Source: an uncultured Shewanella sp. | Lineage (GTDB): Bacteria; Pseudomonadota; Gammaproteobacteria; Enterobacterales; Shewanellaceae | Direction of reading: 5' to 3' | Assembly: GCF_947495455.1 (NCBI RefSeq) | Contig: NZ_CANLZC010000008.1 | Location: forward strand, 24,107-88,106 | DNA: 64,000 nt | Part shown: positions 17,787-27,080 of the stretch, in pieces | Numbering within the stretch: position 1 is the stretch's first letter | How the letters are laid out: each line of letters starts with the position of its first letter | The notes under the pieces: model-generated | Seen by the model: only the letters and a program-made list of their open reading frames with translations | Told to the model about the DNA's origin: nothing | The model's database searches: none | Program-made: the position numbers and the translations under genes

Positions 17787-18419
17787 ATGAGCCATGTTAG
17801 GTTGATGATCTTGCTGGCGCTATTTATGATTATTATTAGTGCGATGACGGCATCGACAATAGTGGCGCTAAAGCCTGTTCATTTCATCGTTATTTTTCCG
17901 TTCTCAAATATCATTTTTGCTTTGTTTACGTTTCCTATCATCGATGGGATCTGTGAAATGTATGGTAAACAGCTTGCTTATTTAATCTCAGTATTAGGGA
18001 TAGGATCTCAGGCATTCTTTGTTATTTTTATTCAGTTGTCTATTATCGCTCCAGGTGCGTCAATCTGGCACGATCAAGTGCATTACCAAGCGATATTATC
18101 GAAAAATTATCTTGTTTTTGTGGGGTCTTTTGTGGCTTTTCTGGTCGCACAATTTGCGGATGTCTATGTATTTCAAAAGATCAAAAAGGCAATGCGTCAT
18201 CGCCACCTCTGGTTACGTTGTGGAGTTTCAAGTATTATTGGCCAATTTATTGATTCAGTGATCTTTATAAATATTGTGTTTTATTGGGCTTCAAATAAAT
18301 TGACTTTAGTGCTTGGTTCATTTCTTTCTAAGTCTGTTTTGTGTCTTCTGGCGATACCTATTACTTATTCCATTGTCTATGCGATCAAAAAATTAGATCG
18401 GTATTATCGATCTCGTTGA
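17787..18419 (+). CDS. Queuosine-precursor transporter family (YhhQ/VUT-like) membrane protein
   Basis: 210 residues with six hydrophobic segments. It has the family's conserved pieces: IDGICEMYGKQLAY near residue 50 (D-x-YGK-like), FADVYVFQKIK near residue 127, and SSIIGQFIDSVIFI near residue 150. YhhQ in E. coli imports preQ0/preQ1 for queuosine tRNA modification. The homologue is somewhat divergent, so the substrate is inferred. ATG 17787 has AAGG 6 bases upstream; an earlier GTG at 17781 is less likely. No preQ1 riboswitch is visible upstream. Confidence 0.72.
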   Translation: MSHVRLMILLALFMIIISAMTASTIVALKPVHFIVIFPFSNIIFALFTFPIIDGICEMYGKQLAYLISVLGIGSQAFFVIFIQLSIIAPGASIWHDQVHYQAILSKNYLVFVGSFVAFLVAQFADVYVFQKIKKAMRHRHLWLRCGVSSIIGQFIDSVIFINIVFYWASNKLTLVLGSFLSKSVLCLLAIPITYSIVYAIKKLDRYYRSR

Positions 18420-18467
18420 TTTGCTCAAGGCTGTGACTGTCTCGTCTAAAAACGGTATTGCTTTTTT

Positions 18468-18511
18468 CTTTTATGAAGGATCATTCAGTGACTCATTGTT
18501 ATTCATAAAAG
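18468..18511. other. Long inverted repeat between convergent genes
   Basis: CTTTTATGAA (18468-18477) and TTCATAAAAG (18502-18511) are perfect 10-bp arms around a 24-base loop, between the transporter gene and the convergent CvfB-like gene. It may act as a terminator or RNA-stability element; no T-run supports an intrinsic terminator. Confidence 0.4.
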
Positions 18512-18561
18512 AGTCAAATATCAAGTAGGCTTCCCCATCCATGGGGTTAGAGGTGTGGATT

Positions 18562-19395
18562 TTATTTCACTAGCCTGATCCCATCTTTGTCTATGGTGAT
18601 CGTTTGCTGTTTATACAAGGCGCCGATGCTTTTCTTAAAGGCTTTTTTACTCATGGCTAATTGTGCATAAATGTCTTCGGCTTGGGTCTTATCTGTGAGA
18701 GGCAAAAAGCCGCCAGCTTGTTTTAATTTAAATAAAATCGTCGTAGCGTGTTTATCTAGCTCGACTTTTGCGCCTTTTTGCAAAATCAGATCAATTTTTC
18801 CGTCGCTGCGAACTTGCTTAACATAACCTTTAAGTTTTTGACCAAATTTGAGGGGCTGAAAGACTTCATTTTTGTAAATAACGCCCCAGTGAGCATGATT
18901 GACTATGGCTTTATAACCCAGATCTGTGGTGCCGCCGATGATCAAATCCACTTCTTGTCCTTTGCCATAATGTGGCTCAGTTAAATCAAGAAACTTGTCT
19001 ATCTTGGATGAGGCCACAATACGTTCATCCACGGGACTTTGATAAACATGGACTAAATAGGAACGCTCAGCTTCGATTGTTTTATGTTGTTCACCAAACG
19101 GCAGTAATAAATCTTTTTCTAATCCCCAATCTAAAAAGGCACCAAATCGGCCAATTTCAACGGCTTTTAGATAGGCAAACTGACCGACCTGTGCTTTGGC
19201 GCGTTTTGTGGTGGCGATGATCATATCTTTAGAGTCTAAATAAAGGAACACAGTCACTTTATCACCGACTTTACAATCTTTGGGTGTGACTTTTCGAGGA
19301 AGCAAAACCTGACCCAGTTCTTGTGCATTTAAATAGACGCCGAAATCGACTGTTTTCACGACTTCAAGGGTACAGGTTTGACCGATTTGGATCAT
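18562..19395 (-). CDS. CvfB/YitL-family S1 RNA-binding protein
   Basis: 277 residues starting MIQIGQTCTLEVVKTVDFGVYL. It has the CvfB layout: three consecutive S1-like OB folds (about residues 1-60, 68-130 and 145-215, including FAYLKAVEIGRFGAFLDWGLEKDLLLP), and a C-terminal winged helix (~225-275, ending KKAFKKSIGALYKQQTI). Homologues in Gram-positive bacteria bind RNA and influence virulence-factor expression; in gammaproteobacteria the role is unknown. I use ATG 19395 rather than a longer 24-residue N-terminal extension because S1 homology begins there and GAGA lies 6 bases upstream. Confidence 0.85.
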   Translation of the reverse strand: MIQIGQTCTLEVVKTVDFGVYLNAQELGQVLLPRKVTPKDCKVGDKVTVFLYLDSKDMIIATTKRAKAQVGQFAYLKAVEIGRFGAFLDWGLEKDLLLPFGEQHKTIEAERSYLVHVYQSPVDERIVASSKIDKFLDLTEPHYGKGQEVDLIIGGTTDLGYKAIVNHAHWGVIYKNEVFQPLKFGQKLKGYVKQVRSDGKIDLILQKGAKVELDKHATTILFKLKQAGGFLPLTDKTQAEDIYAQLAMSKKAFKKSIGALYKQQTITIDKDGIRLVK

Positions 19396-19745
19396 GGTAT
19401 TCTCAACTCTAAAAAAGGGATAAAAAAAGATACGAGGTATAGCAGCGAGATTATAAGGAAAAGTCATGAGTAAGTCTTGTTTTAAGCTTGCTTTATTTGA
19501 CTTTGCGAGGTTTAATTGCGTTTTTTAGAAAGCGCCATACACTCACAGCAGGTTTAAGCCTATTCGAGTCGCGTTTTTTATCAAATCAATTATTATTTTA
19601 TTGTCCTTTCACCAATCACCGAATCAAGTTTAAGGTGAATAGTGAATAACGTCTCTTAGGTTGATGGCCCAGGAGATAAAAAGCCAGTTATCTGTCTGTG
19701 TAGAGAGAGCTGAATTGAAGTCGGTAATAGTCAGGTTAGAAAAAT
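19396..19745. other. Intergenic promoter region for cvfB-like gene and speA
   Basis: About 350 bases between divergent genes. It must contain both promoters, but no clear operator or riboswitch was recognised. A short segment TCACCAATCACCGAATCAAG and its partly complementary TTAAGGTGAATAGTGAA could form a weak stem near 19609-19647. Confidence 0.35.
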
Positions 19746-21659
19746 ATGAACAATTGGTCCATTGATGATGCGCGTTCGCTGTATAACGTTAATTATTGGA
19801 GTCAAAGCTTTTACGGGATCAGCGAGACGGGTGAAGTCACTGTGTCGCCGGACTTGGCGCGTCCCGAGTGTAAAATTGGCTTAAATGCGCTGACTCAAAA
19901 TTTAGTCAAAGCCGGTGTGGCTCTGCCTGTTTTAGTACGCTTTCCACAAATTTTGCATCACAGAGTCCACAGTCTGTGCCAAGCCTTTAATCAAGCGATA
20001 CAAAAATATCAATATGACGCTGATTATTTATTGGTTTATCCCATTAAGGTGAACCAGCAACAAGCGGTTGTTGAGGAAATTCTTGCCAGTCAAAAAAGCA
20101 AAGAAATCCCCCAATTGGGATTGGAAGCGGGCAGTAAACCTGAGCTGATGGCGGTATTGGCCATGGCACAAAAAGCCAGCTCAGTGATTATTTGTAATGG
20201 CTATAAAGACAAAGAATATATCCGTTTGGCCTTGATTGGCGAAAAATTGGGCCATCAAGTGTATATTGTTCTTGAGAAAATGTCAGAACTTAAAATGGTT
20301 CTGGAAGAGGCGCAAGATTTAGGTGTCACACCTAGATTAGGTTTACGAGTGCGTTTAGCTTTTCAGGGTAAAGGCAAATGGCAAGCCAGTGGAGGAGAAA
20401 AGTCGAAATTTGGTTTATCGGCGGCCCAAGTGCTAACGGTGATTAATGAGCTGAAAACAAAAGACATGTTGTCTTCATTACAGTTATTGCATTTTCATTT
20501 AGGTTCACAGATCGCCAATATTCGTGATATTCGCCAAGGTGTAGGGGAAGCTGGGCGCTTTTATTGTGAGCTCATGAAGTTGGGCGCTAAGGTGAAGTGT
20601 TTTGATGTAGGTGGTGGACTGGCCGTCGATTATGATGGCACGCGGAGTCAAAGTACTAACTCGATGAATTATGGTTTAACTGAGTATGCGAACAATATTG
20701 TGAGTGTACTAACAGATATCTGTAATGAATATGAACAGCCCATGCCAAGGATCATCTCTGAATCGGGGCGTTATTTAACGGCGCACCATGCGGTGCTGAT
20801 CACCGATGTTATTGGCACAGAAACCTATCAGCCCGAGGTGATTGAGCCGCCGCATCCAGACTCGCCGCAATTACTGCATAACATGTGGCAATCTTGGACA
20901 GAAGTCAGTGGCAAGGCCGATCAACGGGCCTTAATTGAAATATTTCATGACTGCCAAAGTGATTTAGCAGAAGTGCATTCTTTATTTTCATTGGGGCAAA
21001 TTGGCTTAATTGAGCGTGCATGGGCCGAGCAAGTGAACTTAAGAGTGTGTCATGAGCTGCGCGATAATATGAGCAGCAAATACCGTTTTCACCGACCTAT
21101 TATTGATGAGCTGAATGAAAAGCTTGCCGATAAGTTCTTTGTGAATTTCTCTTTGTTTCAATCTTTGCCTGATGCTTGGGGGATCGAACAAGTCTTTCCT
21201 ATTTTACCTTTAAGCGGCTTGGACAAAGTGCCAGAAAGACGGGCGGTGATGCTAGATATTACCTGTGACTCTGATGGCACTGTGGATCAATTTGTGGACG
21301 GGCAAGGCATTGAAACCACATTACCGGTTCCCACTTGGAGCGCTCAAAGTCCTTACTTTATGGGATTTTTCTTAGTGGGTGCTTATCAAGAGATTTTGGG
21401 CGATATGCATAATTTATTTGGTGATACCCATTCTACCGTGGTGCGCTTAGATGACGCAGGGCAAGTGGATATTGAATCGGTTCTGGCGGGAGACACAGTG
21501 GCGGATGTCTTAAAATATGTGAACCTTGATCCACTATCTTTCATGCAAACCTATGAAGACTTAGTGCATCAACATATTGATGAGCAAGAGCGAGTGGATA
21601 TTTTAAAAGAATTGCAACTTGGGCTTGAAGGTTACACTTATTTGGAAGATTTTTCCTAA
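19746..21659 (+). CDS. speA: Biosynthetic arginine decarboxylase
   Basis: 637 residues, matching SpeA in length and sequence. The PLP lysine lies in YPIKVNQQ (residue ~98); glycine-rich phosphate-binding [10 protein letters not shown] and the dimer/active-site [12 protein letters not shown] are clear. A later [13 protein letters not shown] contains the catalytic Cys-Asp region, followed by [19 protein letters not shown]. It converts arginine to agmatine and CO2 and is PLP/Mg2+ dependent. Together with the AdoMet decarboxylase and speB genes downstream it forms a polyamine synthesis cluster. Confidence 0.97.
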   Translation: MNNWSIDDARSLYNVNYWSQSFYGISETGEVTVSPDLARPECKIGLNALTQNLVKAGVALPVLVRFPQILHHRVHSLCQAFNQAIQKYQYDADYLLVYPIKVNQQQAVVEEILASQKSKEIPQLGLEAGSKPELMAVLAMAQKASSVIICNGYKDKEYIRLALIGEKLGHQVYIVLEKMSELKMVLEEAQDLGVTPRLGLRVRLAFQGKGKWQASGGEKSKFGLSAAQVLTVINELKTKDMLSSLQLLHFHLGSQIANIRDIRQGVGEAGRFYCELMKLGAKVKCFDVGGGLAVDYDGTRSQSTNSMNYGLTEYANNIVSVLTDICNEYEQPMPRIISESGRYLTAHHAVLITDVIGTETYQPEVIEPPHPDSPQLLHNMWQSWTEVSGKADQRALIEIFHDCQSDLAEVHSLFSLGQIGLIERAWAEQVNLRVCHELRDNMSSKYRFHRPIIDELNEKLADKFFVNFSLFQSLPDAWGIEQVFPILPLSGLDKVPERRAVMLDITCDSDGTVDQFVDGQGIETTLPVPTWSAQSPYFMGFFLVGAYQEILGDMHNLFGDTHSTVVRLDDAGQVDIESVLAGDTVADVLKYVNLDPLSFMQTYEDLVHQHIDEQERVDILKELQLGLEGYTYLEDFS

Positions 21660-21728
21660 ACCAAGCACACTTTATCCTTATGCCAGGTTTCATACTGGTG
21701 ATGTTGTTATTTAAGTTATCTAAAAAGA

Positions 21729-21758
21729 ACGGCAGTGGTTCATCATTGCCGTGATTTT
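21729..21758 (+). terminator. Weak hairpin after speA
   Basis: ACGGCA (21729-21734) pairs with TGCCGT (21747-21752) and is followed by GATTTTT. It may attenuate read-through from speA into the next gene. Confidence 0.4.
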
Positions 21759-21801
21759 TAGATGTGTCCATCAAGCTTAAATGGAGTGAATAAGCTGCAG
21801 T

Positions 21802-22953
21802 ATGTTTTTTGAAGGAGTCGAAAAAAAAATCTTGGTCAAAGTGTCTGACAAACATATTTCGCTGCGGCAATTTGACGCCGACTTTTGGGCGTATCTCGTC
21901 TCTTTTTCAAGGGCAAAAATACTCTCTAAGATCAGTAGCACTCAATGTGATGCTTATTTGCTCAGTGAATCTAGCTTGTTTGTGTGGGATAAGGCTTTTT
22001 TAATGTTAACTTGTGGTGATAGCACGTTAGTTGACAGCCTTATACACTTTATGAGCCAAGTGCATAAGGATGCGGTAGTTCAGGTGCGCTATTGTCGGCG
22101 CAATGAGTTTATGCCTGCGTTACAACAACAGCACTTTTTAGATGATATCTCATTGCTTAAGCAAAAAATCAATGGCCGTGCTTATCGTATTGGTCATTTA
22201 GACGGTCATCATCAATATGTCTTTCATGCTGATTTAGCTGTCTTGAACCCTGTAGAGAAGAGCCATGATAAAATAAACAGCGGTGAAATAAAGCGCGATG
22301 AAATAAGCAGGAATGAAAAAAATACGGGTGAGATGTCCTATGATGCAGTGATCTATGATGAAGAGAGTTGTGATGGAATGGCTTTGAATGAGATGGTCTG
22401 GAATGAAGTGAGCTGTGATGGGATAGCTTTGGATGAGATGGCCTGCAATGAGGTGAATAGGGTTGAACTCAAGCCCTTTTCAGCGGGGTGCGAGCTATTG
22501 ATGTACCATATTCAAGGGGAGTTTGCCACGTATTTACGCAGCGACAGTGTCAGTTGCGAGGGGATTCGAGAGCGATTGGGGCTAGAGAGGTTTTTTCCTC
22601 AGTTTATTTTGGACGATCATTGTTTTTCACCTTACGGTTATTCAATTAATGGTATGTATGACGCGAATTATTTTACCATTCACATTACACCGCAAACACA
22701 AAGCTCTTATGTGAGTGTTGAAACCAATTTTGGTGGGCATGATCAATACTCGGCTTTGGTCGAGCATTTTTTATCATTATTCTTACCCAAAAAGTGGGAT
22801 GTGCAAACCTTGAATAGGCCTCTAGTGCTGCCATCCAATCAAAGGGTATTGTGTTTATTAGAAAGTCAGTTATCACTGTCCAACACAGAAAAGCTATTTT
22901 TTTATCAATATCAACTGAATCATACTGAGGTCTTGCCTGCCTACGGGCTATAA
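21802..22953 (+). CDS. speD: S-adenosylmethionine decarboxylase, eukaryotic-type, with repeat insertion
   Basis: 383 residues matching the eukaryotic-type pyruvoyl AdoMet decarboxylase. Residues line up with the human enzyme: FFEGVEK gives Glu4/Glu7; LLSESS has the self-cleavage Glu56-Ser57 that forms the pyruvoyl group; Cys71 lies 14 residues later as in human Cys82; Ser281 (PYGYSINGM) and His294 (TIHITP) are the processing Ser and His. It makes decarboxylated AdoMet, the aminopropyl donor for spermidine. Between residues ~151 and 224 a degenerate repeat rich in NE/DE, Met and Cys interrupts the fold; this is not part of the normal enzyme. No clear Shine-Dalgarno precedes the start. It lies between speA and speB. 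Confidence 0.9.
   Translation: MFFEGVEKKILVKVSDKHISLRQFDADFWAYLVSFSRAKILSKISSTQCDAYLLSESSLFVWDKAFLMLTCGDSTLVDSLIHFMSQVHKDAVVQVRYCRRNEFMPALQQQHFLDDISLLKQKINGRAYRIGHLDGHHQYVFHADLAVLNPVEKSHDKINSGEIKRDEISRNEKNTGEMSYDAVIYDEESCDGMALNEMVWNEVSCDGIALDEMACNEVNRVELKPFSAGCELLMYHIQGEFATYLRSDSVSCEGIRERLGLERFFPQFILDDHCFSPYGYSINGMYDANYFTIHITPQTQSSYVSVETNFGGHDQYSALVEHFLSLFLPKKWDVQTLNRPLVLPSNQRVLCLLESQLSLSNTEKLFFYQYQLNHTEVLPAYGL
22253..22472 (+). repeat. Degenerate repeat insert inside the AdoMet decarboxylase gene
   Basis: About 220 bases encode a low-complexity loop. At DNA level GAAATAAGC/GATGAAAT-like pieces and later a repeated block around GAATGAGATGGTCTGG and GATGAGATGGCCTGC recur with roughly 30- and 60-base spacing. 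The array is in frame and follows a conserved core strand. Confidence 0.65.
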
Positions 22954-23074
22954 TAGGGCTGAATTTTAGCATCACTATGATTGATGCATCGCCATGGATT
23001 GATGCATCAGAGTATGAGTTAATTTTTACGCACAATTTTTACGCACTATAGTTGAGTGCTATTTTGGAGAAGTT

Positions 23075-24010
23075 ATGAGCACCATTGCTGATAAAGCGGA
23101 TTATTCTTTGTATTCAAATGCATTTGGTTATCTACGCCAACCTTTAGATTTTAATCCCATTGCCAGCGAGGCTGATGTGGTTGTATTAGGATTGCCTTTT
23201 GACATGGCGACAACGGGACGCTCTGGTGGTCGTATGGGACCGGGGGCGATCCGTCAAGCATCAGTCAATTTAGCTTGGGAAGAAAAGCGTTGGCCATGGG
23301 ATTTTCATTTGTGTGAACACATTAGTATTGTTGATGCGGGTGATTTAGTTTATGACTGTGGTGATGCAAAAGACTTTACTGCGAGGGTGGAGCAGTTTGC
23401 TTCAAAAATTGTGGATTCGGGTAAGGCATTATTGAGTTTTGGTGGCGATCACTTTGTGACTTTGCCTCTGCTAAGAGCCCATTATAAGAAACATGGCAAA
23501 ATGGCGCTGTTACATTTTGATGCCCACACAGATACATACAGTCAAGGAAGTCAATATGATCATGGCACTATGTTTTATCATGCCCCTAAAGAAGGAATTA
23601 TTGATGCTGAGCACTCAGTGCAGATAGGGATCCGTACTGAATATGATAAACAAAATCATGCTTTTCAAGTCATTGATGCAGCTGCGGCTAACGATTTAAG
23701 TGTGGATGATATTGTTTCTCAGGTTAAGGCTTGCATTGGCGATCGTCCTTTATATATCACCTTTGATATTGATTGCTTAGATCCAGCTTTTGCACCGGGT
23801 ACAGGCACCCCTGTTTGTGGCGGGCTGACTAGCGATAAAGCCCTTAAGATCATTCGTGGCTTAAAAGACATGAATATTGTAGGCATGGATGTGGTGGAAG
23901 TGGCGCCAAGCTATGACAGCAGTGATATTACCGCATTAGCGGCGGCGACCTTAGGATTGGAAATGCTGCATGTTTGGGCTTGCAGTAATGGTAAAGTCAC
24001 TGATAAGTAG
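23075..24010 (+). CDS. speB: Agmatinase
   Basis: 311 residues of the ureohydrolase (arginase/agmatinase) family. The binuclear manganese ligands are visible: [11 protein letters not shown] (His ~129), [10 protein letters not shown] (Asp/His/Asp near 152-156), and [18 protein letters not shown] (Asp/Asp near 229-231). The GPGAIRQAS and [18 protein letters not shown] segments are typical of SpeB. It hydrolyses agmatine to putrescine and urea. GGAG lies just upstream of the ATG. It completes the arginine-to-putrescine route started by speA. Confidence 0.95.
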   Translation: MSTIADKADYSLYSNAFGYLRQPLDFNPIASEADVVVLGLPFDMATTGRSGGRMGPGAIRQASVNLAWEEKRWPWDFHLCEHISIVDAGDLVYDCGDAKDFTARVEQFASKIVDSGKALLSFGGDHFVTLPLLRAHYKKHGKMALLHFDAHTDTYSQGSQYDHGTMFYHAPKEGIIDAEHSVQIGIRTEYDKQNHAFQVIDAAAANDLSVDDIVSQVKACIGDRPLYITFDIDCLDPAFAPGTGTPVCGGLTSDKALKIIRGLKDMNIVGMDVVEVAPSYDSSDITALAAATLGLEMLHVWACSNGKVTDK

Positions 24011-24065
24011 TGTGGTGATTGCTATAAAAATACACTTGTTTCAATGAATATTAGGGATTAGTTTA

Positions 24066-24704
24066 ATGACAGACATTAGTGATATTAGACGTGAATATAC
24101 TCTCAGTGGTGATATTCACGAAGATATGCCGAGCAATCCTATGGCATTATTTACCCATTGGTTAGAAGTGGTAAAGGATTCCAATATCGCAGATCCCACT
24201 GCGATGTCCGTTGCCACGGTTGATGAAACCGGGCAACCGTTTCAGCGTATTGTTTTGTTAAAACGCTTTGATGACCAAGGTTTTGTTTTTTTTACTAACT
24301 TAGGTAGCCGTAAGGCGAAACAGATTGCAGTTAATGGGAAAGTCAGTTTATTATTTCCTTGGCAATCCATTGATAAACAAGTGGCAATAACAGGGGTTGC
24401 TGAGCCCTTGTCAAAAAAAGAAGTCTTGAGTTATTTTGTGAGCCGGCCTAAAGACAGCCAAATCGCAGCTTGGGTGTCTAAGCAGTCGAGTCCTATTAGT
24501 GCTCGTAATGTGTTGGACAGTAAGTTTAGTGAGCTTAAGGCCAAGTTTGCCAAAGGAGAAGTCCCTGTACCTAGCTTTTGGGGGGGATATCGCGTGAGAC
24601 CTTCAAGTATTGAGTTTTGGCAAGGAGGAGAGCATAGACTTCACGATCGTTTTTTATACACTCAACATGAAGGTCAATGGGACAAAGCGCGTCTTGCCCC
24701 TTAA
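24066..24704 (+). CDS. pdxH: Pyridoxine/pyridoxamine 5'-phosphate oxidase
   Basis: 212 residues, the normal length for PdxH. FMN-binding and substrate motifs are present: [10 protein letters not shown] at the N-terminus, [27 protein letters not shown] (residues ~58-85), the [19 protein letters not shown] segment, and the C-terminal [20 protein letters not shown]. It oxidises PNP and PMP to pyridoxal phosphate in the cytoplasm, supplying PLP to enzymes such as SpeA. It is followed 26 bases later by yceI. Confidence 0.97.
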   Translation: MTDISDIRREYTLSGDIHEDMPSNPMALFTHWLEVVKDSNIADPTAMSVATVDETGQPFQRIVLLKRFDDQGFVFFTNLGSRKAKQIAVNGKVSLLFPWQSIDKQVAITGVAEPLSKKEVLSYFVSRPKDSQIAAWVSKQSSPISARNVLDSKFSELKAKFAKGEVPVPSFWGGYRVRPSSIEFWQGGEHRLHDRFLYTQHEGQWDKARLAP

Positions 24705-24730
24705 TATGATGATATGAAATGGAGCAGAAA

Positions 24731-25315
24731 ATGAAACAGGGTTTAAAAACGGGGTTACTCGCTTTGCTATTGCCTTTAGGCTTTAGCGTCAATGCTGCCA
24801 CTTGGACTGTGAGCAATCAAGAATCTAATGTGAGTTATGTCTCCATTAAACAAGGCAAAATCGCGGAGGTAAATCGTTTTACTCAAGTCGACGGCCAATT
24901 GAATGATAAAGGGGCTTTTTCGTTAACCATTCCTTTATCCAGCGTCTCAACGGGCATAGCCATTCGAGATACGCGAATGAAATCTGTTTTTTTTGAGGTG
25001 GATAAATACCCCAAATTAACATTGAGCGCCCAAATTGATCCCAAATCGATTCAGGATCTGCAGTTAGGTGAAGTCGCTAGAATGGAAGTCGATGCCAATA
25101 TTGATTTTCATGGTGAAAGTAAAAAAATGTTAGTGACGGTGAGCGTGGCAAAACTGTCTGAAACCGGCTTGTTAGTGACCAGTACTCAACCTGTTATTAT
25201 TAATGCTGGGGAGTTTGAATTGGTCTCGGGTGTGAATAAATTACGGGATCTTGCAGGGCTAACGCAGATAAGCTACGCGGTGCCCGTGTCTTTTGTATTA
25301 AGTTTGCATCAGTAA
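24731..25315 (+). CDS. YceI-family periplasmic protein
   Basis: 194 residues with an N-terminal signal peptide (KTGLLALLLPLGFSVNA, cleavage after ~residue 23). The mature part is an all-beta YceI-like lipocalin fold: ATWTVSNQESNVSYVSIKQGKIAEVNRF, GFSLTIP-type strands, TGIAIRDTRMKSVFFEVDKYP (the conserved R-D-x-H-like region), and IDFHGESKKMLVTVSV. YceI proteins bind isoprenoid-like lipids in the periplasm. ATG 24731 is chosen because GGAG lies 6 bases upstream. Confidence 0.82.
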   Translation: MKQGLKTGLLALLLPLGFSVNAATWTVSNQESNVSYVSIKQGKIAEVNRFTQVDGQLNDKGAFSLTIPLSSVSTGIAIRDTRMKSVFFEVDKYPKLTLSAQIDPKSIQDLQLGEVARMEVDANIDFHGESKKMLVTVSVAKLSETGLLVTSTQPVIINAGEFELVSGVNKLRDLAGLTQISYAVPVSFVLSLHQ

Positions 25316-25370
25316 TCCACATTCTTTGCTTGAACTTTTGCTTGAGCTTTTGACTTTTGTTTGAATTAGG

Positions 25371-25393
25371 GAGGCGGTTTTGTAAGCCGCCTC
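25371..25393 (+). terminator. Hairpin terminator after the yceI-like gene
   Basis: GAGGCGG (25371-25377) pairs with CCGCCTC (25387-25393). The GC-rich stem is strong, but the downstream T content is modest. Confidence 0.6.
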
Positions 25394-25469
25394 TTGTCGT
25401 GCCTTTGTGGATGCTAAGCACAGGTAACTACTCAGTATTAGGGTGAATCAATAAAGGAATTGGGGTTTT

Positions 25470-25829
25470 ATGGTAACAGATAAAGAAGGTTACATACATC
25501 TGATACACTATTTATCACAGCATTTGGACTTATTTGAAGATCCGACTTCAACACGAATTGATGATACTGTGATGGAGCTGTTTGAGTCACAGTTAGCAGC
25601 CCAAATTATTATGGTTTGTGGTCAAAATCCGGCGTTATCTTTTAGCCAGCGTAATCAAGTGATTCGAGAGGTGGATGCTATTGTTTATGATCTGGAAGAA
25701 ATTCTTGCCAATGTTGCTAATGAACCAGCGACCCAAGCACAATCGGTTTTTATTAGTGAATTTTCAGTGCTCATAAAAAATTTATTTGATCAAGAAGTGG
25801 CACTCATCTTAGGTCAAAAAACCGCATAA
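25470..25829 (+). CDS. DUF3802 family protein
   Basis: 119 residues, soluble and helical, beginning MVTDKEGYIHLIHYLSQHLDLFE. The sequence fits the DUF3802 family, restricted as far as I know to Shewanella, Vibrio and relatives. It is acidic, with no catalytic motif visible. It stands alone. The function of the family is unknown. It is one of the better markers for the taxonomic placement of this window. Confidence 0.75.
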   Translation: MVTDKEGYIHLIHYLSQHLDLFEDPTSTRIDDTVMELFESQLAAQIIMVCGQNPALSFSQRNQVIREVDAIVYDLEEILANVANEPATQAQSVFISEFSVLIKNLFDQEVALILGQKTA

Positions 25830-26027
25830 AAGCGCCTTTTGTGGAGTATTAGCACAATGTTGCGATGTTTTAACCCTGTTAGCGGCTTGTCACTATGATT
25901 TGACGAGCTGCAAGATGGAATGGGTTATTGGCTTAAAAAATGCGGGCGGTATATTGCGGTTCTAAAATCCATGTGCTATCACCATGCTTCAAATCTGTTT
26001 CCCTGTTGAGTCGTCTTGGAGCGTAAA

Positions 26028-26516
26028 GTGAAAGTGAGTTTTAAATTAGGTCTGTTAACCTTGTTGTTTTCGATTTCGTTAGCGGGTTGTGCATCAGGCA
26101 AAAAAGTGATTGGTGCTACGGCTGATATGTCAGTAAAAGGCACTGGGCTTAATTATATTGCGCGTATTGACACTGGGGCAGCAAGAACTTCATTAAATGC
26201 AAAAGATATTGTTGTGGAAGCATCCGATGGAAAAACCATGCGTCATGATATTGGCAAAATGGTGTCCTTTACGACAACGAATGCCGACGGTGAGTCTAAA
26301 CGTATGACGGCTAAAATAGTGGGTGTCTCTAAGATAATCAACTCTCAAGGAGAAGAGCGTCGCTATATCGTTAAAGTCACTATTCTTTATCAAGGTGAGG
26401 CACGTAAAGTCAGCGTCAACTTGCGTGATCGTAGTCACATGGACTATAAACTATTGATAGGACGAGATTGGTTGAAAGGCCATTATATGGTAGATGTGGA
26501 AACGGCAAGAAGTTAA
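26028..26516 (+). CDS. Lipoprotein with RimK-associated retropepsin-like protease domain
   Basis: 162 residues from the GTG at 26028, which has GGAG 6 bases upstream. A signal sequence ends in the lipobox SLAGC. The mature domain has the retropepsin hallmark ARIDTGAARTSL (catalytic D-T-G-A) and the family's closing KLLIGRDWLKGHY. This is the putative ATP-dependent zinc/aspartic protease family often found beside RimK-type ATP-grasp ligases. Here no ATP-grasp gene is adjacent and the protein is exported, so its partner, if any, lies elsewhere. It likely acts on periplasmic peptides or as a binding domain. Confidence 0.78.
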   Translation: MKVSFKLGLLTLLFSISLAGCASGKKVIGATADMSVKGTGLNYIARIDTGAARTSLNAKDIVVEASDGKTMRHDIGKMVSFTTTNADGESKRMTAKIVGVSKIINSQGEERRYIVKVTILYQGEARKVSVNLRDRSHMDYKLLIGRDWLKGHYMVDVETARS

Positions 26517-26594
26517 TGTTAAACGCATTGGAATATTATTAATGTTATATTTATCCTTTTATGGTGACTTAAGAAGTAAGAATGAGAGGTAAGT

Positions 26595-26939
26595 ATGCCG
26601 CAAATAGAGCTGAAATACTCCGATGACTTGACCCTTGATACTGACGCTATTTTTACGGCTATCGAACACAGTATCAATGGTAAAGATAGCAGCGCCGGAG
26701 TGTGTAAGAGTCGTGCCTTTCCTGTGAGTGAGTATCGTCACTCACATTTGTATATTTCTGTTATGCTGCTTAAAAAGCCCCATAGAGATGGGGCGTTTAT
26801 GCAATCTTTGGCTGAAGAGCTCAAAGCGGAGATCATGCCTTTATTATTACAAAATTGCTATTTCTCTCTATCGGTTGATTATATTGGTGATTACTACATT
26901 ACGGATTATTTTCAATCTTGGCATAGCCAAATCAATTAA
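26595..26939 (+). CDS. 5-carboxymethyl-2-hydroxymuconate isomerase-like tautomerase
   Basis: 114 residues starting MPQIELKYSDDL; after Met removal Pro is the N-terminal catalytic base, as in the tautomerase superfamily. The CKSRAFPVSEY and HLYISVMLLKKP segments match the CHMI (HpcD-like) family. In aromatic degraders this enzyme isomerises homoprotocatechuate ring-cleavage products. No other genes of that pathway are nearby, so the real substrate may differ. A good GAGAGG precedes the start. Confidence 0.75.
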   Translation: MPQIELKYSDDLTLDTDAIFTAIEHSINGKDSSAGVCKSRAFPVSEYRHSHLYISVMLLKKPHRDGAFMQSLAEELKAEIMPLLLQNCYFSLSVDYIGDYYITDYFQSWHSQIN

Positions 26940-27080
26940 TGCTGACTTGAAAGTGAGTCGAGCATGCAGTTGATGAGCAAATTTCAACCTCTGTTTTTGA
27001 ATAACGATTTAAGTCTTATAGAGAAAATTGACTTTCTATAAAAAAGTTGCTAACGTCCTATTTTTATAGGACAATTTAAT

